A stretch of DNA of 64,000 bases, taken from positions 15,634,001 to 15,698,000 of the forward strand of contig NC_059406.1 in NCBI RefSeq assembly GCF_905220565.1, in the 5' to 3' direction. Of this stretch, positions 1 to 12,900 are shown one piece after another. The notes under the pieces were generated by a model, which was not told the DNA's origin, searched no databases, and was given only the letters and a program-made list of their open reading frames with translations. The translations under genes and the position numbers were made by a program. The stretch is from Melitaea cinxia (Eukaryota > Arthropoda > Insecta > Lepidoptera > Nymphalidae). Each line of letters opens with the position of its first letter. The stretch's first letter is position 1.

Positions 1-225
1 TAATTACTACTAATATAGTAAATGTGAATGTGTTTGTTTGTTACGCTTTCACGCGAAAACTACTTAACTTATCATCATGAAACTTTTTACATATATTCTT
101 GGTGGTATAAGAAGTAACATAGGATACTTTTTATTAAAAAAAAAAATATATATATTTTACGAATGATGAAATCTCTCTACTTATTTAATGGCTTCAGTTT
201 GAGCAAAGCCGTGGGTAAAAGCTAG
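1..225 (+). mobile_element. Helitron-like remnant, 3' end intact
   Basis: The stretch ends in a short GC-rich tail followed by AAAAGCTAG, the CTAG terminus expected of a Helitron. Its start is cut by the window edge or decayed. It is non-coding and lies upstream of IDH3A. Confidence 0.45.
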
Positions 226-599
226 CATGTAAATAAATAAACTAAAAGAGGAAAAAATAATGTAGTGTAAATAAAGTTCAGTAGATTAAGTTTATTGTGT
301 TCTAGCTAAAATAATTGACGAGAAAAAATAAAAATATGGTATGGTATGGTATGGTACAGCATCGTTAACAAGGGCTGGTTTCCGCAACTCGACGACTTTG
401 CGCCTATTTTGCGTGTGTGGGAGTAATCCGATTCACTCTTGCCACGCAAGCTCCTCCAGAAACTTTAGAAGTCTTTTTCGCTTCTTGAAGATCTCCGAAA
501 GTGTCTTCAAGATCTTTTGCCCGGTAAGCCGCTACACCTGGACAGTAGAGAAGTACATGCGTAGCCGTTTCTTAAATAAAAATATAAAAAGTTACTTAA
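226..599. other. intergenic, no gene recognised
   Basis: AT-rich sequence with a short TATGG tandem run near 336-355. The one open frame here (341-610) has no domain signal and runs into the repeat that follows. Confidence 0.5.
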
Positions 600-786
600 A
601 AAACGAGTAAGCTTTAGACTACACGACTGAAGCGTTATGAAACATAAGTCTTTCTACTCTCATTAACTTATGTGTCCCTCTCAACTTACGTTCGCCTTGC
701 CCGAATACACTTTTCGTAACACTCTCATCACGTATTTCCCAGTTTATTCCCCAAGACAAGCTTGTGTAAAGAAGTTTTATTTCAAA
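600..786 (+). mobile_element. short inverted-repeat element, family A (copy 1)
   Basis: This is a degraded copy of a family seen nine times in the window. Members start with a CGAGTRTGCTTTAGACCACACG-like head. The body is then bounded by GAAGTAAAACTTCTTTA and its reverse complement TAAAGAAGTTTTACTTC. It has no coding capacity. Confidence 0.65.
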
Positions 787-854
787 ATATCGAGTGTCGA
801 TATTTAAATTTTAATATCGAACCATCGATATATTGTGCAAAAAAGTATTAGTAA

Positions 855-906
855 CAAATATCGATATTTCTAAATAATAATATCGATATTTCGATATATC
901 GATATT
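855..906 (+). promoter_or_regulatory. cluster of three DRE (TATCGATA) promoter motifs
   Basis: Perfect 8-bp palindromes TATCGATA occur at 859-866, 881-888 and 897-904, with a related CATCGATA at 823-830. In insects TATCGATA is the DNA replication-related element bound by DREF, typical of housekeeping promoters. The cluster sits 100-145 bp upstream of the IDH3A start codon. The pyrimidine-rich CTCCCCCTCCGCC that follows at about 945 would be 5' UTR or core promoter. Confidence 0.65.
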
Positions 907-1003
907 TTGTCAACAGTCCTAGTTCGCAGAGGCACTCGGCAGTATCCTCCCCCTCCGCCGCTCCACCGCGGAGTATCTTCTTCGTAGAATAAAATATAGT
1001 GAA

Positions 1004-2425
1004 ATGGCTGCGAGAATTATCAGAAAAATTGTAAGTTTGTAGATCAGCGTAGTATTTTATCGTTTCTTACAATTTTCTGCATGCGTCCCTTGCCCTATTA
1101 AATTTCTACGACGGCTCGTTTAATTTCTTTTATCGTCCAAAAATAGACTTATAGTTATGTCGAAGAATTACATAAATGCGCTTTTGAAGCCTTTTCGTGA
1201 GAATAAAGCTGTCGAAAGCTTACTGAAATTGTTCGAGTCGGGGCCGAATAAACCCTCCGGAGGGGTCGGGAGTGTGAAAAACGAGGTTAACTAATTTTTT
1301 TGTGCTTTAGTTCTGCGGTGTAGTATGAGGTTATACGTTAGGTCTTTTGTGGTTTTGTTAAGGTGCCGGCGGGCCGAGCGGGAGCCGCTCAGTACAGCAC
1401 GGGAGTGCGGAAGGTGACCCTTATTCCCGGCCACGGGATCGGGCCTGAGATCACCGTAGCCGTTCAGAAAATATTCGAAGCCGCCAAAGTGCCCATCGAA
1501 TGGGATGAGGTGGACGTCACAGCTGTTAGAGTGAGTACACATGAATTTTTTTATTCAAATTATTACTTATTTTACCTGATAAATGTACTAAATATTTTAA
1601 AATTAATTAAAGTAATTCAAGTGAAATATTTCTTTTCAAATGAAAAGTAATTTTTATTTCATCAGAACTATAAGAAAAAGTTTCATAAATATTGTTGTGA
1701 GAATAATAATTTGTGTATTTAATTGATTATTAAATAGTTTTTAACAAATAAAAGTAAAAATAATCTTCTATCGAAGTTGACATGTTAATTGTAAATTGTT
1801 ACCTAGGGACCAGATGGAAAATTCGGTATCCCTCAGCGAGCGATTGACTCGGTCAATGCAAACAAGATTGGACTCAAAGGGCCCTTGATGACCCCTGTGG
1901 GCAAGGGCTACCGCTCTCTCAACTTAGCACTACGTAAAGAATTCGACCTCTACGCTAATGTCAGACCTTGTAAAAGTTTAGATGGGTAAGTTTCAATTAA
2001 TGCATTGCTTTCACAAATAACAGTAAATCACAGTGTTAAGGTACATGATAATAATTTTACTTTTTAAGTTTTTTTAATAACTAATAGAAATGTAGGTAGG
2101 AAAGGTATGGTAAAAATATTTCTTTTTTTTTTAAATCTTTATTATTTATGGAGGGTTTTGTCAGTCTGACGATTAGTAAAAATAATGTCATGTTTAAAAG
2201 AAGCATATTTGTATAATAAATTGCTAAGAGATCAAAAATTTTAATGACATGAAAAAAAAAATGTATTTGGCTTTGAAATTCTACAAAGGTCTAATATGTA
2301 GTTATAAAATATATTTTATAATAGATATATAAGGTTGTAATATATACACAAAAACAATACAGTTTTTCAGACGCTATAAAACGGCAAGCAGTTGTGCAAA
2401 TGTTGGTCTGAGTAAACCTCTTTTT

Positions 2426-2480
<55 letters not shown>

Positions 2481-3437
2481 AATATAATATCGTAAAGTTG
2501 AAAAGTTTGTTTGTGTAAACATGCTAATTTCAAGAGCTACTGCTTCAAATTGAAACAATCTTTTTGAGTTGGATAGCCCATTTACCGTGGAAGACTATAG
2601 GCTATTTTTATACTCAAACTAGCTGACCCGGTGAACTTCGTATCGCCTAACACAAACTTTATCGTATGGTATTAAAGTTCAAATTGACTTTTAAGTATTA
2701 TCACAAATCTTTTGTATGGGAGTATAGAAAAGTGTTGTTTTTAGACTTTTTCAAGAAATTTAAATTTTTTTTTTTTTTTTAGAATTTTTCTCTCCGTAAG
2801 AACCATCCTCGTACTTCAAGGAATATTTTAAAAAAAGAATTAGCGAAATCGGTCCAACCGTTCTCGAGTTTTGCGCTAAGCAACACATTCAGCGACTCAT
2901 TTTTATATTATAGATTACAGCATATGGTTTTTCATAAATTATAATGGATATTCTACCTCCTCGACCTCGATCATAAAGTAATAAAAATGCCATTTTTCGA
3001 ATGTCTTTGAAATTATATTATTATTCTCAAATAAACACATGTGAAACCGCATAGTACAGCTAGTTTAAATTACATTATTCAATATGACAATTATAATTTA
3101 TCCATAATATAAATTATGACAATTACACAATAATACCATAGTCACACAATTGTACAAGCCTTATTGAGTTACATAATATGTAATTGTCACCTTACGTGGC
3201 TAAGTATGTGCCAGCTTAAACAGGATATGACTGACAGTGTTTGTGGTATATATTTGTTCTATTATGTTTATTAAAATAATTTTTGAATGAAAGTGTTTGA
3301 GCTTCGTATTCCATTTTTTTTTGGTAATTGATAGATTATAAATTGTTTACGCCTGTTTTATTGTTTAAATAGAGCCATCATAGTGTTTTCTATGCCAAGC
3401 CGCAAAAGCCTTTTGTACCACCATCATCATCATCATT

Positions 3438-3477
<40 letters not shown>

Positions 3478-6400
3478 CTATCACTATCATCACTTCAGCC
3501 TATAGCAGTCCACTGCTGGACATAGGCCTCCCTAAGTTCGCGCCAGACATCTCAATTTTCTGCAATCCTCATCCAGCCTACACCGGCAATCTTACGTAGA
3601 TCGTCGGTCCAACGGGCCGGGGGACGTCCCACACTGCGTTTGCCGAGACGCGGTCTCCACTCCAGGACCCGTCTGCTCCAACGGCCATCGGTCCTGAGAC
3701 ACAGATGACCGGCCCACTGCCACTTCAACTTGCTAATTCTGTGGGCTATGTCGGTTACTTTCGTTCTCTCGCGGATAGTCACATTTCTAACCTTATGTGT
3801 AAATAAAATTAATTCCAAGAATGTAAAAAGCAATATTTCACGTGACTGCACTTATTGGCTTATCTTAATACAGTGTAATAAATCACCAATCTAACATTGA
3901 TGTAGTAGAAAGATTATTTATTATCAATCAATTTTACGCTTCAGTCTGTAATATCCCACTGCTGGTCATAGGCCTCTTTCCCCATGTAAGAGAAAGATCA
4001 AATCTTAATCCACCACGCTCCTCCAATGCGGGTCGGCGGATATATTCCCTACTATGAGTAACGATCGCCATCAGGTGTACATAACAACAACAATCGAATC
4101 AACAACAGTTTAATAAAAACCACCAACAGAATTACATGTTTAATAAATATTATAATGCTTAGGTATTATATATATAATTCCTCTTAGTTACAGAATGCGC
4201 TTAGACAATTAAGTCGTCTGCCTATTCTAAAAATGTTGTAATGTTGTCTTGTTAACAACTTTTGAGTTTTCAATTCAATATTAGATATATATTTATTATA
4301 ATCTGTAAGATATCCAAATAATAAATAAATGTCTCGACCGTGAAAATTGTACTTGAATCGAAGTCTCGGCATTTAATGATAAGATCTGATTCACTGCAGT
4401 TAGTAAGGCGCTCGGGTTCGATAATCTCTCTTATCTCATACGTGACGATTTGATATTACAGGGCTGCCAGATTATTTTAATTATATTTATTATTGATATT
4501 TAATTATACTTAGAGTGATGAGAAATGAATTGTGGTCAGCATTGTCCGTGAATGGTGTAAACAGTGTCCTCATACGAGCATTGTAATCTCTTTATAGGGA
4601 TTCTAGTGCTTGTGTGAGGATGAATGGTTAATATCGAAAAAGGTGTTAGACAGGGATGTGTAGCGTCACCGTGGCTGTTTAATCTGTTCATGGACAATTG
4701 TTTGACAGAGTTAAAAGAGAATGAAAATGGGTTGAGAATGAATGAGTTACTCGTCAAATGTCTTCTCTATGCTGATGATCAAGTATTAGCAATGCTGACA
4801 CTAAATATAAGTACTACAGAATGTCTTTATTTATAGTATGAAGCTAGCTTATAGCATGGTTATTAACAAAATAACAACATTCAAATACGCGTCGTTAGAT
4901 TACACGTTGTTACAGAATGCGTTGAAGAAATAAAGGTTCACTGCTCGTTCCCCGTAGGTGATAGCGTGATAATTTGTAGCCTATATGTTGACCCGACTTC
5001 TTAATAATATTCGTGCCAAATTTGAAGTAAATCCATGCAGTACTTTTTGAGTTTATCCCGCACATATATTCAGACAAACAGACAAAAATTCTAAAAACTT
5101 ATATTTTTGGCTTCGGTATCGATTGTAGATCACACCCCAAGTATTCTTTTAAAAAAATATTCAATGTACAGTTTTGACTTTCCTACCATTTTATTATATG
5201 TATAGATACTTTGGAATATCTGTGGCCGATAAATTGTAGGTAGGTCTAATGAATGTGCGTCAAAGCGATTCTTATCTGAGTTCATAAAACGAGCACTGCG
5301 TACTTTTTATCATACCCAAAAAAAAATTGTATTTTTAACCGACTTCCAAAAAGGAGGAGGTTCTCAATTCGACTGTTTTTTTTTTAACCGACTTCCAAAA
5401 AAGGAGGAGGTTCTCAATTCGACTGTTTTTTTTATGTATGTTACATCAGAACTTGACCAGATAGACCGATTTCGACAAATTTTGTTTTAATCGAAAGGTG
5501 GTGTGTGCCAATTGGTCCCATTTAAATTTATTTAAGATCTAACAACTACTTTTCGAGTTATATCTAATAATGCGTTTTTACTTGACGCTTTTTTCGTCGA
5601 CCTACGTTGTATTATACGGCATAACTTTCTACTGGATGTACCGATTTTGATAATTCTTTTTTTGTTGGAAAGAAGATATCCCTAGTTTAGTACCATGATA
5701 AGGAAACCAGGATCTGATGATGGGATCCCAGAGAAATCGAGGGAAACTCCCGAAAATCCGCAATAACTTTTTACTGGGTGTATCGATTTTGATAATTTTT
5801 AATTTAATCGAAAGCTGATGTTTATCATGTGGTCACATATAAATTTTATCGAGATCTGATAACTACTTTTTGAGTAATCTTTGATAACGCGTAGTTACTC
5901 GACTATTTTTTTGTCGATCTACGTTGTAACTCTTCGATGTAATTGAAGTCGGTTTTTTTTTCATTTGCGAGCAAACACAATTATTGCAACATTTATTTAT
6001 ACTGAAATTATTAGAACTAAGTATTTATAGTGCTAAATACCTAACTGTGATATTAAATTTTACACGAGTCCAATATTTATTAAATATCTAAATAAGCATT
6101 TAAAACCATTGGAAAAAAAGTCCTTTAAGACTGATATATAATACTATACGTATATGTATAATACCTTATAATACTATACGATATATAATACTATACATAT
6201 ATATTTTACTGTATAATATATACTGATAGATAACGTGCAATTACTGTCGTTGCTAACCTTGTATGATCGATCGATTTGTGCTGTATTTCGGGTGTATAAA
6301 ATTTACGACGCGTTGGCGCAGCGGTCACAGCACTGGTTTGCGATTGTTGCGCTTTTCGATTGCGGGTTCGATCCCCACACATGACAAACATTTGTATTGT

Positions 6401-6874
6401 AAATACAGATGTTTGTGCGTTTGTGCAGCCTTGTGGGTCTGCCCACCGTGCCTCGAAGAGCACGTTAAGCCGTCGGTCCCGGTTGTGTCCGTGTTGTCAT
6501 GTACACCTGATAGCGATCGTTACTCATTGTAGGGAATGTATCCGCCTACCCGTAGTAGAGCAACAATACAATACAATACAAATACTCTTTATTGTACACT
6601 ATCAGAGAAAAATTTTACACCGTAAAAGAAAATATAGACATGTACAAAAGGCGGTCTTATCGCTAAAAGAGCGATCTCTTCCAGACAACCTCTAGCATGA
6701 AAAGGACATGACTAAAGAATGAGACGGCATGGAGGTGTACATACATAATATATACATATAATACGTGAATATACATACATACACATACATACACATACAC
6801 ATATATATATACATATACATACATACATACATATATATACATATACACATACACACATACAAACACATATACAT

Positions 6875-6960
<86 letters not shown>

Positions 6961-9900
6961 AATATATATAAACATAATATATAAAGAATATGAAAATACA
7001 AATATACATACGACAGAAGAGTGGAAGGACCGGCTAAAGTCATTGTCAGTAATATTTGTAGTAAATTAAATTTATAAACTTATAACGTGACTCATCAGTT
7101 TAAATAGTGTTTCTTTAAGTAACTTTTGAAAGTGTCTAGTGATTGTGCCCGCCTTATATTTACGGGTAAAGCATTCCACAACCGAACAGCATGTACCGAA
7201 AAAGAGTTAGTATAAAAAGAAGAAGTACGAGAAGGAATTTTAAGAATAAGATTATTATCCGATCGAAGAGACCGATCGTGACAGTTTGATAGTAGCTCAA
7301 AGCGCTCTTTTAAATAGGAAGGCGTCTTTGGATAAAACAGTACGCAGTAGAGAAGTGAAAGAATGTGAGTATTCCGGCGAAGTCGAATTGGGAGCCACCC
7401 GAGCTTTTTGCGAAACTCAGAAATGTGGTCATATTTCCTAAGTCCAAATATGAAGCGAATAGAAAGGTTTTGAATACGCTCGAGTTTATTTAATTGATCT
7501 TCCCTGAGGTCGAGGTAACAGGTGTCGGCATAGTCGAGAATAGGAAGAAGGATGGATTGTGCCAACGCAATCTTGGTGGGAATTGGCAAAAGATTTCGTA
7601 ACCTACGAATGGAACTAATAGCAGTAAACATTTTACGACTAATTTCCATAATCTGTGAATTCCAGGTCAAATTTTGGTCAAAAATAATACCTAGATTCTT
7701 TACTTCAGAACTATAAGGAATAACATTGTTGTTAAATATAACTGATGGCAAAAGAGAGTGATCCAAACGACGAATCAAATGGTGGCTGCCAATAATAATA
7801 GCTTGACTTTTCACAGGATTTACTTTTAGACCAAATGAGTTACTCCAGTTAACAATTTCACTTAAGTCGGAGTTAATTGAGTTAATTGTATGGTGAATAT
7901 CATCTAACCTAGAATGCGCATAAATCTGTAGGTCGTCTGCATACAAGTGGTAGAGAGAAGAAATACGGGAAGTTACATTATTAATAAAAGCTGAAAATAG
8001 CAGAGGCGATAGAACGCCTCCTTGAGGTACACCGGCATTGACGGTCCGCCAATCAGAATATGAGTCCTGAACTCGAACCCGCTGACGGCGACCGTATAAA
8101 TAGCTATGAAACCAGCCAATTACCGATGAAGATAAGTTAAGGGAATTAAGAACCGCCAGCAGAATGTCAGTCTACCGTGATGAAGACATTACTAAAGTCT
8201 AGTAACGTCAAAACCGTGAGTTTCTGGCCGTCCATAGCCTGTCTGATGTCATCGCTAATCTTGACCAAAGCAGTAGTCGTACTATGACCCTCTCTGAAGC
8301 CGGATTGAAAACGATTTAGAAGGTTGTTTGAACAAAAGAAACATTCAAGTTGATGGTATAAAATTCGTTCTAAAACTTTAGAGAGGAACGGAACAATGGA
8401 AATAGGACGGTAATCACTGTATGAAGAGGGATTTCTTTTTTTTGGAAGTGGGATTATTTGGGCATCTTTCCATGGGGAAGGAAAAGTCATAGTCGCAACT
8501 GAGTTATTGAAAATGGATGTTAAGACAGGAGTGACATAATCAATAACAGGGATAATCATTTTCCGGCTAATGCTATCAGAACCAACAGCATCAGACTTTA
8601 TGGCTAAAATATTCCTCCTAACATCACCCTCGGTTAATTGGCTAAAAGAAAATGGGGAAAATGTGGAGTTTACATTGGCAGAAAGAAGAGAAATGGTATT
8701 GGACTTGATAGCATTATCAATAGCATCTGAAGAGGAGAAGTGATTATTTAGTAAATTTAGGTCAATATCATTTGAAAATGCATTTTGATTGTGTACTTTG
8801 CCGACTCCAAGTGTTTTTAAAAATTTCCAAATTCTAGAGGTATTGCAGTCTTCTGTTACAGATGTGAAAATATGCCGTCGATGAGTATCTCTACAGAGTT
8901 TGTTGCAGCGATTCCGGATTATTTTGTAACGGAATTGGTTTTCAACTGTTGGATTTGACCTATATTTTGCTTTTGCTAAGTTTTTTCTCACTTGTAATGT
9001 TTTGATTTCTGGAGTAATCCAGGGTGCAGGGAGATGTTTAATGCGAATCCGTCGAATTGGAGCATGAATGTCGTACAGCTGAGTGAGTAAGGAGTTGAAG
9101 ATATCGATTTGCTCATTAACCGACCTACCATCCACAGCCCCCAACCAGTCAATTTTACCAGCATCTTCCCGTAAGTGTTCCAGATTCATTCCACCAAAAT
9201 TGCGCTGCAGAAGTATTCTCGCTTTTGGCTTAGGGGGTTTGATTTTATATGAGAGGAAAAGAAGATCATGATAGGAGAAAGCAAGTGCAGGACATTGACC
9301 ATGTTTCACAACATGATCAATAGATGAAACAATAATTAAATCTAGCAAGGAGGGAGCGCAATTTGGAAAGCAGTGAGTTGCAGTAAGAGGAAGAATATTT
9401 AAATTTGATCCATTAATAGCTGAAGTCAAACGCAATGTTCGAGCATCTTTTTTCAGCAAGCACGTATTGAAGTCACCCATTATCACAGTGTGGCTGTATG
9501 TAGGAGAAAATTTGTCCAACAAATTTTCAAAGGATTGAAAGTAGTCAACGTTTTTTGAAGGACTATAGTACACGCCTAAAAGCAATTTTGTGCAAGAGAG
9601 GGTAACCTCAACGAAAAGGTGCTCTGGGTCACCGTCATTACGATTTAGAGAAAAGCTTATAATAGAGAAAGGAATATGAGATCTGAGGTAGATGGCGACA
9701 CCACCGCCTGGCCGCCTAGTACGATCGTTCCGAATTAAGTGGTACCCCGGGAGAGAGTAGGAGATTGAGGGTAAGCAAGGTTTAAGCCAAGTCTCTGATA
9801 CAAGAATAGCGTGCAAATGATTATTTTGAAAAGAAGATAAAAAGTCTGGAAAATGTGCTGGAATACTTTGAGCATTGATATGAATAATATTTAGATTATT

Positions 9901-12900
9901 CCCGACGTCATTAAAATGTGAGTCGAGAGAATCAGTCAGAGAAGGGGGAATGCTGTGAAAGCTACTGTCACTGTTGGGTTCGGAGGATGAAATGGATTGA
10001 AAAGAGTCATTCAAGCTGTCGTATAGTGCCATGTTATATAATTATAAAATATAATATTAATAATATATAGTAATAATTACAAATTATATTAAATATTTCG
10101 GCGGGTAGAAGTTAAAGTGTCAACACATACTTTTTTAGTGCTCTTAATTTTAAATCGAAAATAATTTAATAAACTTTATTTAGTCGGACTTTGAATGCAT
10201 TTTATGTAATATCATACCGTGCTACCTGCCAGCTAATATTGTCCACATTGAATTTTCACTATACCACTAACAATGGACTCCATCAAGGATTCAATTTCAT
10301 CATTAGCTGTGTCGTTCAACAATAGAATGAACGAATTTGAGAAGGATATGCAGAAGGGAATGCAGAATCACTCGCCACAGTCTACATCTTCGTTGGCTTC
10401 ACAGTTCGCTTCATTCAAGGAATTTGTTGTTTCGGCATTGAATGCTTTACAGCGGCAGGTCGAGGTTTTGGCTAAGGACTTGGATCGCCTTGAAATGAGG
10501 AACAGGCGCAAAATGCTCCTAATACATGGCATCCCAGAAGAGAAATCTGAAAATTTAACAACTAAAATTACTATCATTGCTGCGGACCATCTCAATCTCA
10601 CAAATTTTGCAAGTACCAGCATTAAGACATGTTACCGCCTAGGTCGTCCCTTAGACAAAAAGCCCAGACCGGTTGTTGTCAAATTTACGGATGTCGCAGT
10701 TCACGATATGGTATGGTTTGCCAAGACTAAGCTTAAGGGTACCGGGATTACTCTGTCCGAGTTTTTGACCAGGTCTCGTCATGAGGTCTTCTTAGAGGCA
10801 AGACAACGCTTTGGAGTAGTCAACTGCTGGACTCGAGATGGCATCATACATATTATTGCGGCGAATGGTGTACGTCACAAAGCCGAGTGCCTCTCAGACC
10901 TTGAAGGCATCTCCTGCTCAACACCTCAGAAATCTCCGTTGCTTGAGAAGACCGCATCGACCAAGACTGTCGACCTAAAGAGACCGGCCTCGCGCACGAG
11001 AAGAATCGCAAAACAAAAGTAATACCTTAAGACTTTTTTTTCTATTTTCCCCTTGTTATATTTTATTGTTATTATTAATTGTATACCTTTCAGCATTGTT
11101 CTTTATTTTCTTGTGGCGGTATACAAAAATTTGTTTAACTTCATTCTATTTACATCCTTACTTTACGGTATATTTATAATTCGTGTTTGTTTTGTTTCAT
11201 ATTCTTAGGCTTCTTAATTTACTACTGTTGTTGTTCGACACTGACAATGACAGATGTGTCAGTGATTCGGAAATCATATCATGTGTTCCTTTCCACTACG
11301 CTACGCTTCGGCAGTGCATATACTACTAAATACTTACTACATTATTTAATTATTGTTTCTTTTTCTTTTTTCTTTTTTTTTTTTTATTATTATAATTTTA
11401 TTTATCAATTTTTATTATGATTTTTCTCTCGATCTTTATTAATTATGTGGTTTTGCTTTATTAAATCTGTCATCGTCTTTCACTTGTTATGTACTAAGTG
11501 TATATATTTTTTTCTCCAATAGCTGGCGGGCGTTTGCACGGTACCTTAGATGCTTATAATCTTTTATTTACATGCTTATATTAATTTATTATATATTTAA
11601 TCATTTATTAATTTTAAAATTTATTTTATTTTTATAATTGTACATATTTTAATTTATTTTATTTATCGTCAATGGCAATTAATGACAGCGACAACTCTTT
11701 TCACTCCTTTTCTTCCTCTACCGAAGTACACAGTAATGACTCTAGTTTCCACAGCTTACCATCTCTTAGTGATAATCTCGAATCACACTTTCGCGACGTA
11801 TCTAAAAACCTAAACATAGTACATATTAATGCGCAAAGTATTCCTGCTCACTATCCTGACTTATTATCTACATTTCAAAGTTCAAATGTTCATGCGATCT
11901 TGGTATCTGAATCTTGGCTCAAACCTTGCTTACATTCCACTTCCTACTCCCTCCCTGGATTTCATCTCATACGAAGTGATCGTATAGGTCGGCCAGGGGG
12001 AGGCGTTGCCATTTACCTTCGTCCTTATATTCCTTATACAATCATTAGTAATTCAATATCCTGTGACGGACATGGACCTGATCATCTCTTTGTCGAAATC
12101 ACTCTTTCACATACCAAGTTGCTTTTGGGCGTATATTATAACCCATCACTCACTGTCGATTATTTTGCTTCATTTGAAAACCTTCTGGAAATGTATACGC
12201 CTCTTTATAGCCATACGGTGGTGATGGGGGATTTTAATACCTGTCTCCTTAAACGCGACGGGAGATCTTCACGTCTTTACTCCCTTGTTAATTCCGTCAA
12301 TATGCATATCCTACCCTTGCAAGCTACCCACTACCTTCCTAATTGTGCTCCATCCCTCCTAGACCTTATTCTTGTTTCTTCACCTGACCATGTGGAAAAG
12401 CATGGTCAATCCTCAGCCAACGCATTCTCCTACCATGATCTCATATATCTTTCATATAAATTAAAACCCCCTAGAGCAAAGTCAAGGATCCTTCTGCAGC
12501 GTAATTTTGGTGGCATGGATTTGGACAGACTTCGTGAGGATGCTGCCGGGATTGATTGGTCGACGGTATTTAACGCGTCTGGGGTTGATGAAAAGATATC
12601 AAATTTCAATTCCCTTCTCATCAAATTATTCGATATTCACGCCCCTATACGCCCTGTTCGTATCAAGCATCTTCCTGCTCCTTGGCTGACCGACGAGATC
12701 AAAGCTTTGCAGGAGCAGAGAAACAGGGCTAAAGCGAGGTACAAGTCCGATCCGAACTCACAAAATTTGGAGAGGTATAAGAAGGTTCGAAATCGCTGCA
12801 ACATGGCTTGTAGAGACGCACAACGACGCCATATCCATAAATCTGTCCTCGAGGAAGCAGACTGTGCCAAGGTATGGAAATTCCTCAAGTCACTCGGAGT

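Noticed and set aside
3420..3490. ATC tandem repeat considered as a CRISPR-like or independent satellite array
   Set aside because: It is the 3' tail of an RTE-type LINE fragment on the minus strand; no spacers.
4624..4836. 70-codon + frame as a small gene
   Set aside because: RT remnant fused by chance to Helitron sequence.
6663..7043. Tyr/Ile-rich 126-codon frame
   Set aside because: Translation of a (TA)n microsatellite in a LINE 3' UTR.
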